Shown one piece after another: positions 1-8,198 of a DNA stretch of 64,000 nucleotides. The position numbers were made by a program, and so were the translations under genes. The stretch is from Shewanella fidelis ATCC BAA-318 (lineage in GTDB: Bacteria > Pseudomonadota > Gammaproteobacteria > Enterobacterales > Shewanellaceae): positions 239,458 through 303,457 of the forward strand of contig NZ_KI912459.1 in assembly GCF_000518605.1 (NCBI RefSeq), given 5' to 3'. Within the stretch, counting starts at the first letter, position 1, and every line of letters begins with the position of its first letter. The notes beneath the pieces are model-generated. The model had not been told where the DNA came from, searched no databases, and was given only the letters and a program-made list of their open reading frames with translations.

Positions 1-45
1 CTCTATGCCTGCGCCAATGATTAATAGGTTTTTATTGAATGGCAT
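1..45 (-). CDS. Start of a Rossmann-like protein (partial)
   Basis: Only the first 15 codons are in the window. They read MPFNKNLLIIGAGIE, a hydrophobic beta strand followed by a GxGxx turn, as at the start of nucleotide-binding Rossmann folds (sugar oxidoreductases, NeuD/PglD-type acyltransferases). The ATG follows the methyltransferase stop codon directly (TAAATG), so it is very likely the next gene of the same operon. The function cannot be decided from 15 residues. Confidence 0.5.
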   Translation of the reverse strand, partial: MPFNKNLLIIGAGIE

Positions 46-1260
46 TTAATGGGCCTTAGTATCGTCAACATTATGTAATCTAAGGGTATTAACCCCTTTA
101 GCCCTAAGCCAATCAAGGGCGTCATAGATCTCTTTCTCTGAAGCGTAGGAGGAGATAATAACCGTATCGCCCGCTTGCCATTGAATGCTATCAGGGGCTT
201 GGCAAATCCAATCTCCTTGGCGCAATCCCCATTTTAATGATGAGGTATCAGTTAGTCCGGCAATGTGCCACTGCTGCAGTAAATCTGTATTGGCAACAAT
301 TTGGCTGGTATGAATGCCTGCTCCCCAGAGGAAAATTCGTTCGCTTTTTTCAAGCTCTGGGTTGATGCTATCAAGACAACCTTGCCAATATTCAACTTCT
401 TTAGTGCGATAGTCTTTTAAGATCTTGGTGTTTTTCTGCACTTCAGGGAAAAAATGGTCATAGTGTTGTTGTGCTTTGCTACTGGCAAGCACACCAATAA
501 TTGGAGACAGATTACTGTTAAAATGCTCAACAACAGAGACAGGGCTATAACCTGCGTCTGTTAAGCTTCTTAAGAGGTTCTCTTTGGTGTAATAATTGAT
601 ATGTTCAAACGAGAAAAAGCCAGGGCATAGGCTTTTTGGGTTAGCCATTAATGGCACTTCAACGTAAATAAAGCCTTCTTTTGTCTCATCATGTAGTGCC
701 CTACATTTAGCTAACGTCTGCTGTGGCTGGTATAAATGTTCCAACACATGGGTAAGCAAAATGAGATCGAAACTTTCATTAACCTGAAACGCTTCAGCAC
801 TGCTGTGAATGCAGTCAATGTCATAGACTCGTTTCGCTATTTCAACCGAGGCATTGCCGGGCTCAACGCCAATAACTCGTTGGACTCCCGCATCACGAAA
901 ACGTGACAGGGTATAACCGTCAGAGCTGCCGATCTGCAGTACTGAGTCTGGAAGCGTGCCTATGCCACGTTTGATAAACTGAATTTGCTCATCGAGATCG
1001 CGGATTTTTGCGTCTGAAGGGCGCTCTTGACGCCCTGGATTGGTGTAAACAGCCATTGAGCTGTAAAACATCATCATCTCGTTAAAGCTAACCGTAGGGC
1101 TTTGACAGACAGAGCCGCAGTCCGGGCAAATTGAAAAACCAATCTCTCTCGGTTTTAAGCCGGGCAGTACCCAAGTTGTTGAAAAAATTACTTCAGTTTT
1201 TGAGCCACAAATAAAACAGTCTCGTATCACTTTTTCGTTAACCAAAATACATCCCACCAT
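46..1260 (-). CDS. Sugar C-methyltransferase-like SAM-dependent methyltransferase
   Basis: A 404-residue protein with the three-part layout of sugar C-methyltransferases such as NovU and TylC3. The N-terminal zinc-binding module has two CxxC pairs (CFICG near residue 16, CPDCG near 45). The central SAM-binding domain has LQIGSSDGYT near 107 and the post-motif LILLTHVLEHLY near 166. The C-terminal Rossmann-like domain has FLWGAGIHTS near 310. By family it would transfer a methyl group to a carbon of a nucleotide-linked keto-sugar in the cytoplasm; the substrate is unknown. Its start overlaps the SDR stop by 23 bases, and the next gene starts directly after its stop, so it is operon-internal. 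A start a few codons downstream is possible. Confidence 0.75.
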   Translation of the reverse strand: MVGCILVNEKVIRDCFICGSKTEVIFSTTWVLPGLKPREIGFSICPDCGSVCQSPTVSFNEMMMFYSSMAVYTNPGRQERPSDAKIRDLDEQIQFIKRGIGTLPDSVLQIGSSDGYTLSRFRDAGVQRVIGVEPGNASVEIAKRVYDIDCIHSSAEAFQVNESFDLILLTHVLEHLYQPQQTLAKCRALHDETKEGFIYVEVPLMANPKSLCPGFFSFEHINYYTKENLLRSLTDAGYSPVSVVEHFNSNLSPIIGVLASSKAQQHYDHFFPEVQKNTKILKDYRTKEVEYWQGCLDSINPELEKSERIFLWGAGIHTSQIVANTDLLQQWHIAGLTDTSSLKWGLRQGDWICQAPDSIQWQAGDTVIISSYASEKEIYDALDWLRAKGVNTLRLHNVDDTKAH

Positions 1261-1972
1261 TTGCGTTAAGTGTTTGCCCTGTTAAATAAGCAGCTTGCTC
1301 AGAGGCTAAAAATAGCGCTATTCCGGCAATATCTTCCGTTGTGCCCATGCGCTGCATCGGGATCGCTGCGACCTTACGTTTTCCTGCTTCGGTGCTAAGT
1401 TCATTGGCGGTCATATCCGTCTCGACAAGGCCGATGGCAATAGCATTACTTGTCACTCCCTTAGCAGAATAAACTTTCGCTAGAGATTGGGTCAGGCTGA
1501 TCAGCCCTGCTTTAGACGCTGCATAATGTACTTGATTAAGGCCGCCCCATTGCCCGCCAATGGAGGTAATGTTAATGATCCTACCTTGGCCTTTATTGAC
1601 CATTTTTGGCGCCAGTGCCTGTGAAAGCAGAAAAGGCCCTTGCAGGTTAGTGTTGAGCATATTAGCCCAATCATCTGCGCTGATCTGTTCAAAAGGCTTT
1701 TCTTGGGCGATAGCGGCGTTGTTTATCAGTACATCTATGCTGGTTGCAAAATGCTGCTCAATTTTGCTGATAGCTTGCTCGATATCAGCAGGCAAGCCCT
1801 GATCCATTTTTACCGCAAAGCAATTATTACCTAGCGCTGACATTAAGCTGTTAGCTTGTGCTTCTTGCTGACAATAGCTGAAAGCAACCTTATAGCCCGC
1901 TTCGACAAACGAAGTAACTAGCTGTTTGCCAATGCCCCTTGAACCACCGGTGATGAATACGAGTTTATTCAT
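1238..1972 (-). CDS. Short-chain dehydrogenase/reductase (FabG-like)
   Basis: A classical SDR of 244 residues. It has the cofactor motif TGGSRGIG at residues 8-15, NNAA in the middle, the catalytic Ser in NITSIGG, and the YAASK (YxxxK) pair. These predict an NAD(P)H-dependent ketone reductase. FabG-like proteins inside glycan operons usually reduce a keto-sugar or a keto side chain rather than fatty acids, so a sugar role is inferred from context only. The second of two adjacent ATGs is chosen because GGAG lies 7 bases upstream of it. It overlaps the end of the TPP-enzyme gene by 8 bases, which implies translational coupling. Confidence 0.75.
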   Translation of the reverse strand: MNKLVFITGGSRGIGKQLVTSFVEAGYKVAFSYCQQEAQANSLMSALGNNCFAVKMDQGLPADIEQAISKIEQHFATSIDVLINNAAIAQEKPFEQISADDWANMLNTNLQGPFLLSQALAPKMVNKGQGRIINITSIGGQWGGLNQVHYAASKAGLISLTQSLAKVYSAKGVTSNAIAIGLVETDMTANELSTEAGKRKVAAIPMQRMGTTEDIAGIALFLASEQAAYLTGQTLNANGGMYFG

Positions 1973-3710
1973 CATTGTGCTCCAGCTTATTGCCTTGCAT
2001 ATCATAGTAAGGCCACATCTTATCTGTAGTTTGCCCGCCTAATAACATAGGTAATACGTCATGACGATTATCGATTTCAATGTGCAGTAGTGCCGCGCTG
2101 TCGGTTTGAACAAATTGTTCGATAGCACTGGCAAGTTGACTCGGATCGTTACAGTGCTGAGCACTTAGGCCATAACCTTTCGCTATCATGCAAAAATCAG
2201 GAGTATGCTTTTTGCCGCAGGCGACATCGGTGTCCCAGTTCATTAACTGGAATTGGGAAACTAAACCTAGCCTATGGTTATCAAGTACGACAATTTTTAC
2301 TTTTAAACCGTATTCAGTAATGACGCCTAGCTCTTGAATATTCATTTGGAATGAGCCGTCACCAACGATACACAGGACTTCAGACTCAGGTGAGTGCATT
2401 GCAGCACCTATCGCGGTAGGGAGATCATACCCCATAGCGCCATGACCAGCTGAAGTGAAAAACTGTCTATTCGGTAGTGCAAACCTAAAGTGGCGAGCAA
2501 CCCAGTGTTGATGAGCGCCCACACCGGTAACACAAATGGTGTTTTCTGGCATTTGAGCTGATAAGGTCTCGATAACCTTAACTGGAGATATACCCGGGTA
2601 GGCAGGGTAAGGCCAGCTGAATTGGGATTTTAATGAAGCGATCTGCTGGTGCCAATCAGCGAGGTTGATAGGCGTTGCTAATGCTTCGATTTGTTGACAG
2701 AAATGAGGTAAAAATAGCTCTAATGCAAGGCTAAGTTGCTTATGATTTTTGATACGAGCATGGGTTAGTTCATCGCTGTCAAAATCGACACGATACAGTT
2801 GAGCGTTAGGCGCAAATGTATCCACAAGGGTACCGGTTTGTCTAACATCTAGACGCGAACCTAGCACTAATACTAAGTCGGCCTCATTAATGGCATAGCC
2901 TGCGACTTGGCTACCTGTGTGACCATGAAAACCTAATGCAAGAGGCGAGTGGGAATCTAGCACGCCAATGCCAAGTAGGCTATGACTCACAGCTGCAGGC
3001 CAACAGGTCAAAATCTTATTTAGTACCACAGATAACTCTTTGTTAGCCATGCCATTTCCGCAAATGATGACAGGCTTTTTCGCCTGAGCAACTTGTGCCA
3101 TTAGCGATTGAGTAAACTCGGTAAGTTCACTGTTATTGACGAGCTGCGCAGGCGCTGCTTTTGGCGTAATCGTTTGCTGATACGGACTGCGCTGAACATC
3201 CATTGGTAGGTCAATTGAAACAGGTCCTTTACGCCCCTCAATGGCGATATTCCATGCCTGCGGCAATATTTCTATAAGCTCTGCCACGCTTTTAGGTTGG
3301 AACTGTGCTTTAGTTACCGCCTTCATTAATAAAGGTGTATCAACTTCTTGAAAGCCGCGTTGGCGAATGCCTTGATAACGATTGATATCACCTGTGCCAA
3401 CCTGACCGGTAAAAACGAGTAGCGGAATACTGTCAAAATAGGCATCTGCAACTGGGGTGAGAATATTGGTCACACCTGGGCCTGAAGTGACGCCAACAAT
3501 ACCCGGCAAGCCGGTTAATTTTGCTTGCGCTAACGCGGCGTATCCAGCACCTTGCTCATGACGTGAAGTGATGACATTAATATCAAATTGAGGGCAAGCA
3601 TCCAGAAGTGGCGCAATAGTCCCGCCCGGATAATTGTGGAATGTATTGACCCCCATGTTATGTAAGAAATGAATAACGGCGTCAGCAGCGACTTTTATTG
3701 GATTTGTCAT
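1965..3710 (-). CDS. Thiamine-diphosphate enzyme, acetolactate-synthase family
   Basis: A 581-residue three-domain TPP enzyme. The N-terminal Pyr domain carries the catalytic Glu in RHEQGAGYAA (about residue 52). The middle domain is of the FAD/nucleotide-binding type. The C-terminal PP domain has GDGSFQMNIQEL at about 450, ending in VVLDN, which is the Mg-TPP motif. It resembles IlvB, but no small regulatory subunit (IlvN) is adjacent, and it sits between a NeuB-like synthase and an SDR. A role in building a sugar is therefore more likely than valine/isoleucine synthesis. A family precedent is YerE, which adds a two-carbon branch from pyruvate to a keto-sugar. It starts 5 bases after the neuB-like stop. 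Confidence 0.75.
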   Translation of the reverse strand: MTNPIKVAADAVIHFLHNMGVNTFHNYPGGTIAPLLDACPQFDINVITSRHEQGAGYAALAQAKLTGLPGIVGVTSGPGVTNILTPVADAYFDSIPLLVFTGQVGTGDINRYQGIRQRGFQEVDTPLLMKAVTKAQFQPKSVAELIEILPQAWNIAIEGRKGPVSIDLPMDVQRSPYQQTITPKAAPAQLVNNSELTEFTQSLMAQVAQAKKPVIICGNGMANKELSVVLNKILTCWPAAVSHSLLGIGVLDSHSPLALGFHGHTGSQVAGYAINEADLVLVLGSRLDVRQTGTLVDTFAPNAQLYRVDFDSDELTHARIKNHKQLSLALELFLPHFCQQIEALATPINLADWHQQIASLKSQFSWPYPAYPGISPVKVIETLSAQMPENTICVTGVGAHQHWVARHFRFALPNRQFFTSAGHGAMGYDLPTAIGAAMHSPESEVLCIVGDGSFQMNIQELGVITEYGLKVKIVVLDNHRLGLVSQFQLMNWDTDVACGKKHTPDFCMIAKGYGLSAQHCNDPSQLASAIEQFVQTDSAALLHIEIDNRHDVLPMLLGGQTTDKMWPYYDMQGNKLEHNDE

Positions 3711-3715
3711 GAAGT

Positions 3716-4576
3716 TTATAGTCCAAAGGTTGAGCGGATCTGTTTAAATGGGCGTAAACCGTCATCTGGATCGGCACGCCATTCTCTGTCTGCAGTTTCG
3801 CAAGGAACAAATTGTTTTACTGGGCTACCATCAATGTTATCAATGAGTTTTGCCCCTCGAATAACCGGTGCTATCTGTTGTGGAAGCCAGCAATGTCCAG
3901 CTGCATATTCAGCACCTTGCTCATCTAAATCGAGATGAAACTCAATGGTGTCAGCTTGCCACTTATGAATTGCTCGATTAAGTACAGCGGGGGATACAGT
4001 GTGATCAGACCAACCGACTTTCACACCGTATCTTTCTCTAAATGTTTGTAAAACTGCTAAATTACATTGGTCTTCAGGGGTTGGATAAGCGGATACACAA
4101 TGCAATAGCGTAATATCATCGGCACCATGTTGTTTAAGCGTTGCAATTGCGCCATCTATCTCTTCAATGGTTGCCATGCCGCTAGAGATAACAATAGGCA
4201 ATTGGGTCTTGGCGCACTCAATTAATAGGTCTGTCCAAAGTAGCTCATAAGAGGCTATTTTGAAAAAATGTACATATGGCTCAAGCTCTTTTACTGCTTT
4301 TAAATAAAACGGTGTACAAGAAAACTGAATATTAAAATGCTCACAGGCTTCACGTAACGCTGGAATAAATTCAACAGGCAGTTCCCACTCTTTTCTGGCG
4401 CGATGCATTTCACTTTTCTGCAGAATTTCACTTGCGAAAAGCTCATCAATTTTAAAGAGCTGGAATTTGACCGCGTCACAGCCAATAGCGGCAGAAGTTT
4501 CTATAAATTCGATACAACGATCTAAACTTTTATGGTGGTTGCTAGACACTTCTGCAATAAATAACGGCTGACTCAT
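3716..4576 (-). CDS. NeuB/SpsE-family nonulosonate synthase-like aldolase, SAF domain missing
   Basis: A 286-residue TIM-barrel protein of the N-acetylneuraminate synthase family. Family signatures include the opening FIAEVSSNHHKSLDRC, AVKFQLF near residue 36, KIASYEL near 106, ISSGMAT near 130, LLHCVSAYPTP near 157 and VGWSDHT near 187. The family condenses phosphoenolpyruvate with an aldose to give a 9-carbon 2-keto sugar acid (sialic, legionaminic or pseudaminic). Usual members are about 335-350 residues with a C-terminal SAF (antifreeze-like) domain that closes over the active site of the partner subunit; here the protein stops after the barrel. It is the first gene of the operon. The exact product cannot be told from sequence. 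Confidence 0.75.
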   Translation of the reverse strand: MSQPLFIAEVSSNHHKSLDRCIEFIETSAAIGCDAVKFQLFKIDELFASEILQKSEMHRARKEWELPVEFIPALREACEHFNIQFSCTPFYLKAVKELEPYVHFFKIASYELLWTDLLIECAKTQLPIVISSGMATIEEIDGAIATLKQHGADDITLLHCVSAYPTPEDQCNLAVLQTFRERYGVKVGWSDHTVSPAVLNRAIHKWQADTIEFHLDLDEQGAEYAAGHCWLPQQIAPVIRGAKLIDNIDGSPVKQFVPCETADREWRADPDDGLRPFKQIRSTFGL

Positions 4577-4888
4577 ACTTGGTGATTCCTAATGCTAAAC
4601 TTGTCCATTTGCGCTTATTGCTCTTACGCCTCTACAGTAACGGTATAGGCTGATAAATGCGCGTAATCATATCACACTCAAACTGGATAACTTTGCTGAG
4701 TATTCAAAGCGATAATTTAGGTAATACTATCGGCGGCAAAACCAATAAATTTAGCGTTGTTGGAATTTAAACAGGGTTTTCAGGACATCAAAATAGATGA
4801 TGTTGGCTTAGCAGTAGTGAAGCGACACTACTTCACTAGCAGCAGATCTGGCTGATAATCACTAAATGCATATACAAAGGTATGTATA
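4577..4888. other. Gap upstream of the glycan operon
   Basis: About 310 bases between the NeuB-like start and tRNA-Arg. No ORF, repeat or strong hairpin was seen. The promoter of the minus-strand sugar operon should lie here, but no convincing -35/-10, sigma-54 or sigma-28 site could be picked out by eye. Confidence 0.5.
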
Positions 4889-4964
4889 TGGTCTCCCCAC
4901 AGGGACTCGAACCCCGATCGATCGCTTAGGAGGCGACTGCTCTATCCTGTTGAGCTATAGGGAG
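4889..4964 (-). tRNA. tRNA-Arg (anticodon CCT)
   Basis: Read on the minus strand, a 76-nt cloverleaf with encoded CCA. The acceptor stem CTCCCTA pairs with TGGGGAG. The D arm is GCTC/GAGC. The anticodon stem GTCGC/GCGAT encloses loop CTCCTAA, with anticodon CCT at 4928-4930. The T arm CGGGG/CCCTG encloses TTCGAGT. It decodes the rare AGG codon. It stands alone, between the sugar operon and flgT. Confidence 0.95.
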
Positions 4965-4973
4965 ACGATGTCG

Positions 4974-5001
4974 ATTATACTGGTTTTGACTTAGATGAAA
5001 A
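4974..5001 (-). promoter_or_regulatory. Putative sigma-70 promoter of tRNA-Arg
   Basis: On the minus strand a perfect TATAAT (4974-4979) lies about 10 bases before the tRNA 5' end, with TTTTCA 16 bases further upstream as a weak -35 element. Confidence 0.5.
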
Positions 5002-5190
5002 GGCCAGATGAAAACTCTTTAAATTTAGTTGCTTAATTAATGTTCGTTAGCCGTGTTTTTTATAAAGAATGATTCATCCTATGGCGATTTTTATCAACTT
5101 CATAGTACCTCTTTTGTGAGTTTATGGACTCTTGAGCGCATAAATATCCGCTTATTTGATAACTATGCGCTTAATCATTGTCTGTGTAGC

Positions 5191-6360
5191 TTACATTTTT
5201 ATGGCTAAATCACTAAGTTGTACATTAAGTGATGCCGCTATGCCTTTAAGTTCAGCGGTTGCGCTTTGCTGACTCACTTGGTCAATAGTGATGTTTGCTC
5301 TGCTTTTACTGGCCACGGCGCGCATATTATCTAACCTATCTGGCATGTTTTGCTGTAAAACCAGCTGTAATTTATCGCCGACTCGTAACCCATGATCACG
5401 GCCAAGATTAATAATAATCCGCTTACCTTGCCTAGAAACAATCTGTCCAAGTAGTGGTCTGCAATTTAGATTGTCATCAATATCATGGCTAACCTGCGTG
5501 AGCACTCGGTCAATGGCTTCACCATATTCGGATTGCCAAAATAGTTCGCTATTTGAATTAACGGTTTGCTGCCGTTTAAATTCCCACTCGGCAGTTTCAT
5601 TGTATTGCTGGCTCCAAATTTTTTCGCCGCTGATAGCATGAAATAGTGAAACGCGGATTTGGAACGTACGTAGTGGATCGTTATCCCACAGGCCTAACGT
5701 GCTAGTAAATGGCTCGGTTGAAATATCAATGATTTCGGGTAATAAGATATATTGGCTATCGGTAATTTCACCTAACCAAGTTGGCAGTCTGTAGCCGCGC
5801 ACATTGACTAATTCCTGCGCAATATCTAAACGCTCGTTGGCATGCACTAAGGGAAAGCCGGTATTAGATTGTTGAGTTAACGTCTCAGCTAAGCGCTCAG
5901 ATAAGTTTTGTTCGAACAAGCCTAAATTGCCGTACCTTAACTGGGTGCGATCCTTTATCAGCGCTTGCGGAACTAAGATTGCGGCCTTTAAGTCTCCTAG
6001 GCGACAGGTTGGCTCGATTGGTTCGATTAAGTCGAGTCTGATATTGACGGTGAGTACATTATTATCTATTTGCTCAGAGATCAGTTCAACCTGTTGACTT
6101 TGAAGCTCTCGGGCAAGGGTGAACGATTCATCGATAAGCTGGCCGTTATTGACCGTTTGCTGGCTGGTAAATTGAGCACCAGATTTTAAAGTGGCATAAC
6201 TCACCGCCTGATGAATGGCATCTTCACGTGCTTGCGCTACATCGTTATTAATTATCTCAGCTTGACCTGTCACAGAGATCCACTTGGCTTCAGCAGTGGG
6301 AATTATGCTTGATGCTGTTAAGCATAAAAAAACGGTAAGTGAATATAGCGTTGATCTCAT
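5191..6360 (-). CDS. flgT: Flagellar H-ring protein FlgT
   Basis: A 389-residue periplasmic protein with signal peptide (hydrophobic stretch, cleavage probable after PTAEA near residue 25). Length and sequence match FlgT of Vibrio, whose N, M and C domains build the H ring around the LP ring and help place the MotX/MotY T ring. Recognisable parts are WISVTGQAEI at the mature N terminus and GLRVGDKLQLV in the C-terminal domain. The fifth codon (ATG at 6360) is taken as start because the signal peptide begins there. The gene is divergent from flgOP and has its own sigma-54 site at 6440-6455. Confidence 0.9.
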   Translation of the reverse strand: MRSTLYSLTVFLCLTASSIIPTAEAKWISVTGQAEIINNDVAQAREDAIHQAVSYATLKSGAQFTSQQTVNNGQLIDESFTLARELQSQQVELISEQIDNNVLTVNIRLDLIEPIEPTCRLGDLKAAILVPQALIKDRTQLRYGNLGLFEQNLSERLAETLTQQSNTGFPLVHANERLDIAQELVNVRGYRLPTWLGEITDSQYILLPEIIDISTEPFTSTLGLWDNDPLRTFQIRVSLFHAISGEKIWSQQYNETAEWEFKRQQTVNSNSELFWQSEYGEAIDRVLTQVSHDIDDNLNCRPLLGQIVSRQGKRIIINLGRDHGLRVGDKLQLVLQQNMPDRLDNMRAVASKSRANITIDQVSQQSATAELKGIAASLNVQLSDLAIKM

Positions 6361-6439
6361 CTCTGCTTCCAATAGTTAAATTCAATTCGTTTAGGGCAAA
6401 CGTCGCTTATCTGACACTAGCGCCTTATTTCCATTGTTA

Positions 6440-6455
6440 AGCAAATTTTGTGCCT
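6440..6455 (-). promoter_or_regulatory. Sigma-54 promoter of flgT
   Basis: The minus strand reads AGGCACAAAATTTGCT: GG and GC have the -24/-12 spacing and only the first base departs from TGGCACGNNNNTTGCW. It lies 80 bases upstream of the flgT start. Confidence 0.75.
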
Positions 6456-6549
6456 GCAATACACACGTAGCTCACTTTGCAAGCTACGGGGTGAGGATTT
6501 TCTTGGAATAGTCACCAAAGGCAAGGGCGTAGATGAAATATAAAAGTCA

Positions 6550-6576
6550 TAAAGTTATTTGGCTTGCTGCCGATAA
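6550..6576 (+). promoter_or_regulatory. Sigma-28 (FliA) promoter of flgOP
   Basis: TAAA at 6550-6553, a 15-base spacer, then GCCGATAA at 6569-6576: an exact match to the FliA consensus. It is upstream of flgO on the coding strand. Confidence 0.85.
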
Positions 6577-6699
6577 CAGCATATAGAGTGAAACTCAGAC
6601 TTGAGCAGACGCTAGCAATCTTAGTTGGCTTCTTGTTTAGGTTTTCTATTTGCAGTGAATAGCTATGCCTATTGGCGCTACAAAAAGGCGTAAGAAAGT

Positions 6700-7317
6700 A
6701 TGTATAAAACTATGATTTGTTTACCAGTGCTGTTTGCCTTAGGTTGTCAAACAATGTCACAGGATGAGGCACAACAATTAGACAACAGAAGTTTGCCGCA
6801 AACCAGTGCTGTTAATACTATCTCACAGCAAATGGTAAACAGTTTGACGTTACAAAACGACAGTTTACGTCCCGATCAGCCGATAATTGTTACAACACCT
6901 GTATTGTTAGATGATCTACAAACAACTAATGCACTTGGTTTGCAACTGCAACAAGGTTTGATTGCTGCAATGCATCAAAAGCAGTTTAATCTAGTGGATA
7001 CTAATGTTGCTGAGGCGCTAAGAGTGACACCAAGTGGAGATTTCATTTTAACTCGCGATTGGCAGCAATTACCGGCAGATCTTGCGGTTGAACATGCGGT
7101 TGTAACTACGATGAGCTTATCAAGCGCTGGTATGGCGATTAATAGCCGTATAGTGAATGTGACGAACAATAGAGTCGTGTCAGCTGCGCAAGGCTTTATT
7201 AATTCAACAGCCATGAGTGACTATATAAAGCCTTCAGAAACCGTTGTTTCAGCTCATGGACTTTTATATCGAAATGCTCAGGCAGCGCAAACCGTAACGG
7301 TAGTGGGAGATAAATAA
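6700..7317 (+). CDS. flgO: Flagellar outer-membrane lipoprotein FlgO
   Basis: A 205-residue lipoprotein. The short signal peptide ends in the lipobox ALGC with Cys16, so it should be lipidated and sent to the outer membrane. The rest matches the FlgO family, including TPVLLDDLQTTNALGLQLQQ and the segment FNLVDTNVAEALRV. In Vibrio, FlgO and FlgP help build the outer-membrane-associated ring or disk of the sheathed polar flagellum and are needed for full motility. It is followed directly by flgP (no gap) and lies divergent to flgT, the partner ring gene. Confidence 0.85.
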   Translation: MYKTMICLPVLFALGCQTMSQDEAQQLDNRSLPQTSAVNTISQQMVNSLTLQNDSLRPDQPIIVTTPVLLDDLQTTNALGLQLQQGLIAAMHQKQFNLVDTNVAEALRVTPSGDFILTRDWQQLPADLAVEHAVVTTMSLSSAGMAINSRIVNVTNNRVVSAAQGFINSTAMSDYIKPSETVVSAHGLLYRNAQAAQTVTVVGDK

Positions 7318-7767
7318 ATGAGAGCGATGTTATATGCTTGCTTTGCGTTAATGCTAACGGGCTGTGCGGCTCAAGATCGTTATGTTCAGTATGAAACTGA
7401 AGCGCCGAAATCATTTCCTAAGTTAACAGCCATAGGTTATGCATCGCTTGATGTACAGCCAGCAAAAGAGCAATCTCAACGAGTGTTAATGGCAATGCAG
7501 GCATCAAAAATTGCCGCTTACCGTGAACTTGCCGAACAGGTATATGGTCAGCAGTTAAGTGCGAATAGCCAAGTGAGTGATTGGGTGTTGACGGCGGATG
7601 AGGTTCAGGCGTCGGTATCAGGGATTATTCGCGGTGCTAAAGTCGTAAAAAGCTATCCAGCTGGAGAGCATTATGTGACTGAGCTTGAGCTCGACTTTGA
7701 ACAAGTATGGGCGTTATATCAACAGCAACACCGTTCGCAGCGAGTAAAGCAAGTGACGTATTTTTAA
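7318..7767 (+). CDS. flgP: Flagellar lipoprotein FlgP (LPP20 family)
   Basis: A 149-residue lipoprotein with lipobox LTGC (Cys16). It has LPP20-family features: AIGYASLDV followed by MAMQASKIAAYRELAEQVYG, and the C-terminal GIIRGAKVVKSYP with an acidic strand. FlgP forms the basal disk or outer ring below the outer membrane in Vibrio and Campylobacter. ATG follows the flgO stop codon directly, so the two are cotranscribed. No terminator is seen; the gene runs into a repeat block. Confidence 0.87.
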   Translation: MRAMLYACFALMLTGCAAQDRYVQYETEAPKSFPKLTAIGYASLDVQPAKEQSQRVLMAMQASKIAAYRELAEQVYGQQLSANSQVSDWVLTADEVQASVSGIIRGAKVVKSYPAGEHYVTELELDFEQVWALYQQQHRSQRVKQVTYF

Positions 7768-7885
7768 GAGACAGGGCGTTCGCAAGCTCACTTCGAGGAC
7801 CTAGAGTGGACTTCGTCCTTCTAGGTGAGACAGGGCGTTCGCAAGCTCACTTCGAGGACCTAGGGTGGACTTCGTCCTTCTAGGA
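7768..7885. repeat. Two tandem 59-bp repeats
   Basis: Copies at 7768-7826 and 7827-7885 are almost identical. Each starts GAGACAGGGCGTTCGCAAGC, continues with CTCACTTCGAGGACCTAG, and ends in a module GTGGACTTCGTCCTTCTAGG that can fold as a small GGAC/GTCC hairpin. They start at the flgP stop codon. They have no coding content. Confidence 0.85.
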
Positions 7886-8198
7886 GCTAGGAAAAGCACA
7901 AGCAAAGATAAAGACCAAGTCAAAGACGAACATTCTTATCTGATTGGTATAAGCTTTACCTAGGGCCTAGGGCCTAGGACCTAGGACCTAGGATTCAGGG
8001 TGGACTTCGTCCTTCTAGGTACTAGGCAAAGCACAAGCAAAGATAAAGACAAAGTTAAAGACGAACATTCTTATATTGAGTGGTATAAGCTTTTACCGAG
8101 GACCTAGGATTCAGGGTGGACTTCGTCCTTCTAGGTACTAGGCAAAGCAGAAGCAAAGTCAAAGACGAACATTCTTATCTGATTGGTATAAGCTTTTA
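7863..8198. repeat. Three dispersed 85-99-bp direct repeats
   Basis: Copies at about 7863-7958, 7998-8096 and 8114-8198 share GTGGACTTCGTCCTTCTAGG, then an A/G-rich stretch (AAAGC, AAGCAAAG, AAAGACGAACATTCTTAT), then TGGTATAAGCTTT. The third copy lacks about 14 bases of the A/G-rich part. Copies are separated by CCTAGG-type heptamers. The first module is the same as in the 59-bp repeats, so it occurs four times in total. Confidence 0.8.
7959..7993. repeat. CTAG heptamer array 1 (CCTAGGR x5)
   Basis: Five consecutive 7-base units, CCTAGGG twice and CCTAGGA three times. More CCTAGGA units occur at 8199-8213. A hairpin GTGAC-GTA-GTCAC follows at 8220-8232 before flgN. This is the same repeat family as at 15339 and 63906. 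Confidence 0.8.

Larger units (their letters stand above)
6361..6699. other. Divergent control region flgT / flgOP
   Basis: No gene fits here. The interval carries a minus-strand sigma-54 site for flgT and a plus-strand sigma-28 site for flgOP, both listed separately. The leader from the sigma-28 site to flgO is about 120 bases, with no obvious hairpin. Confidence 0.6.

Noticed and set aside
1560..1834. Two overlapping plus-strand ORFs
   Set aside because: They lie inside the SDR gene on the opposite strand and have no protein-like features.
3669..3938. 89-residue plus-strand ORF across the TPP-enzyme/NeuB junction
   Set aside because: Antisense to two well-supported genes, with no ribosome-binding site or domain.
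4741..4888. Attachment site or integrated element at tRNA-Arg
   Set aside because: No integrase gene and no repeat of the tRNA 3' end was found nearby, so no sign of an element inserted at the tRNA.
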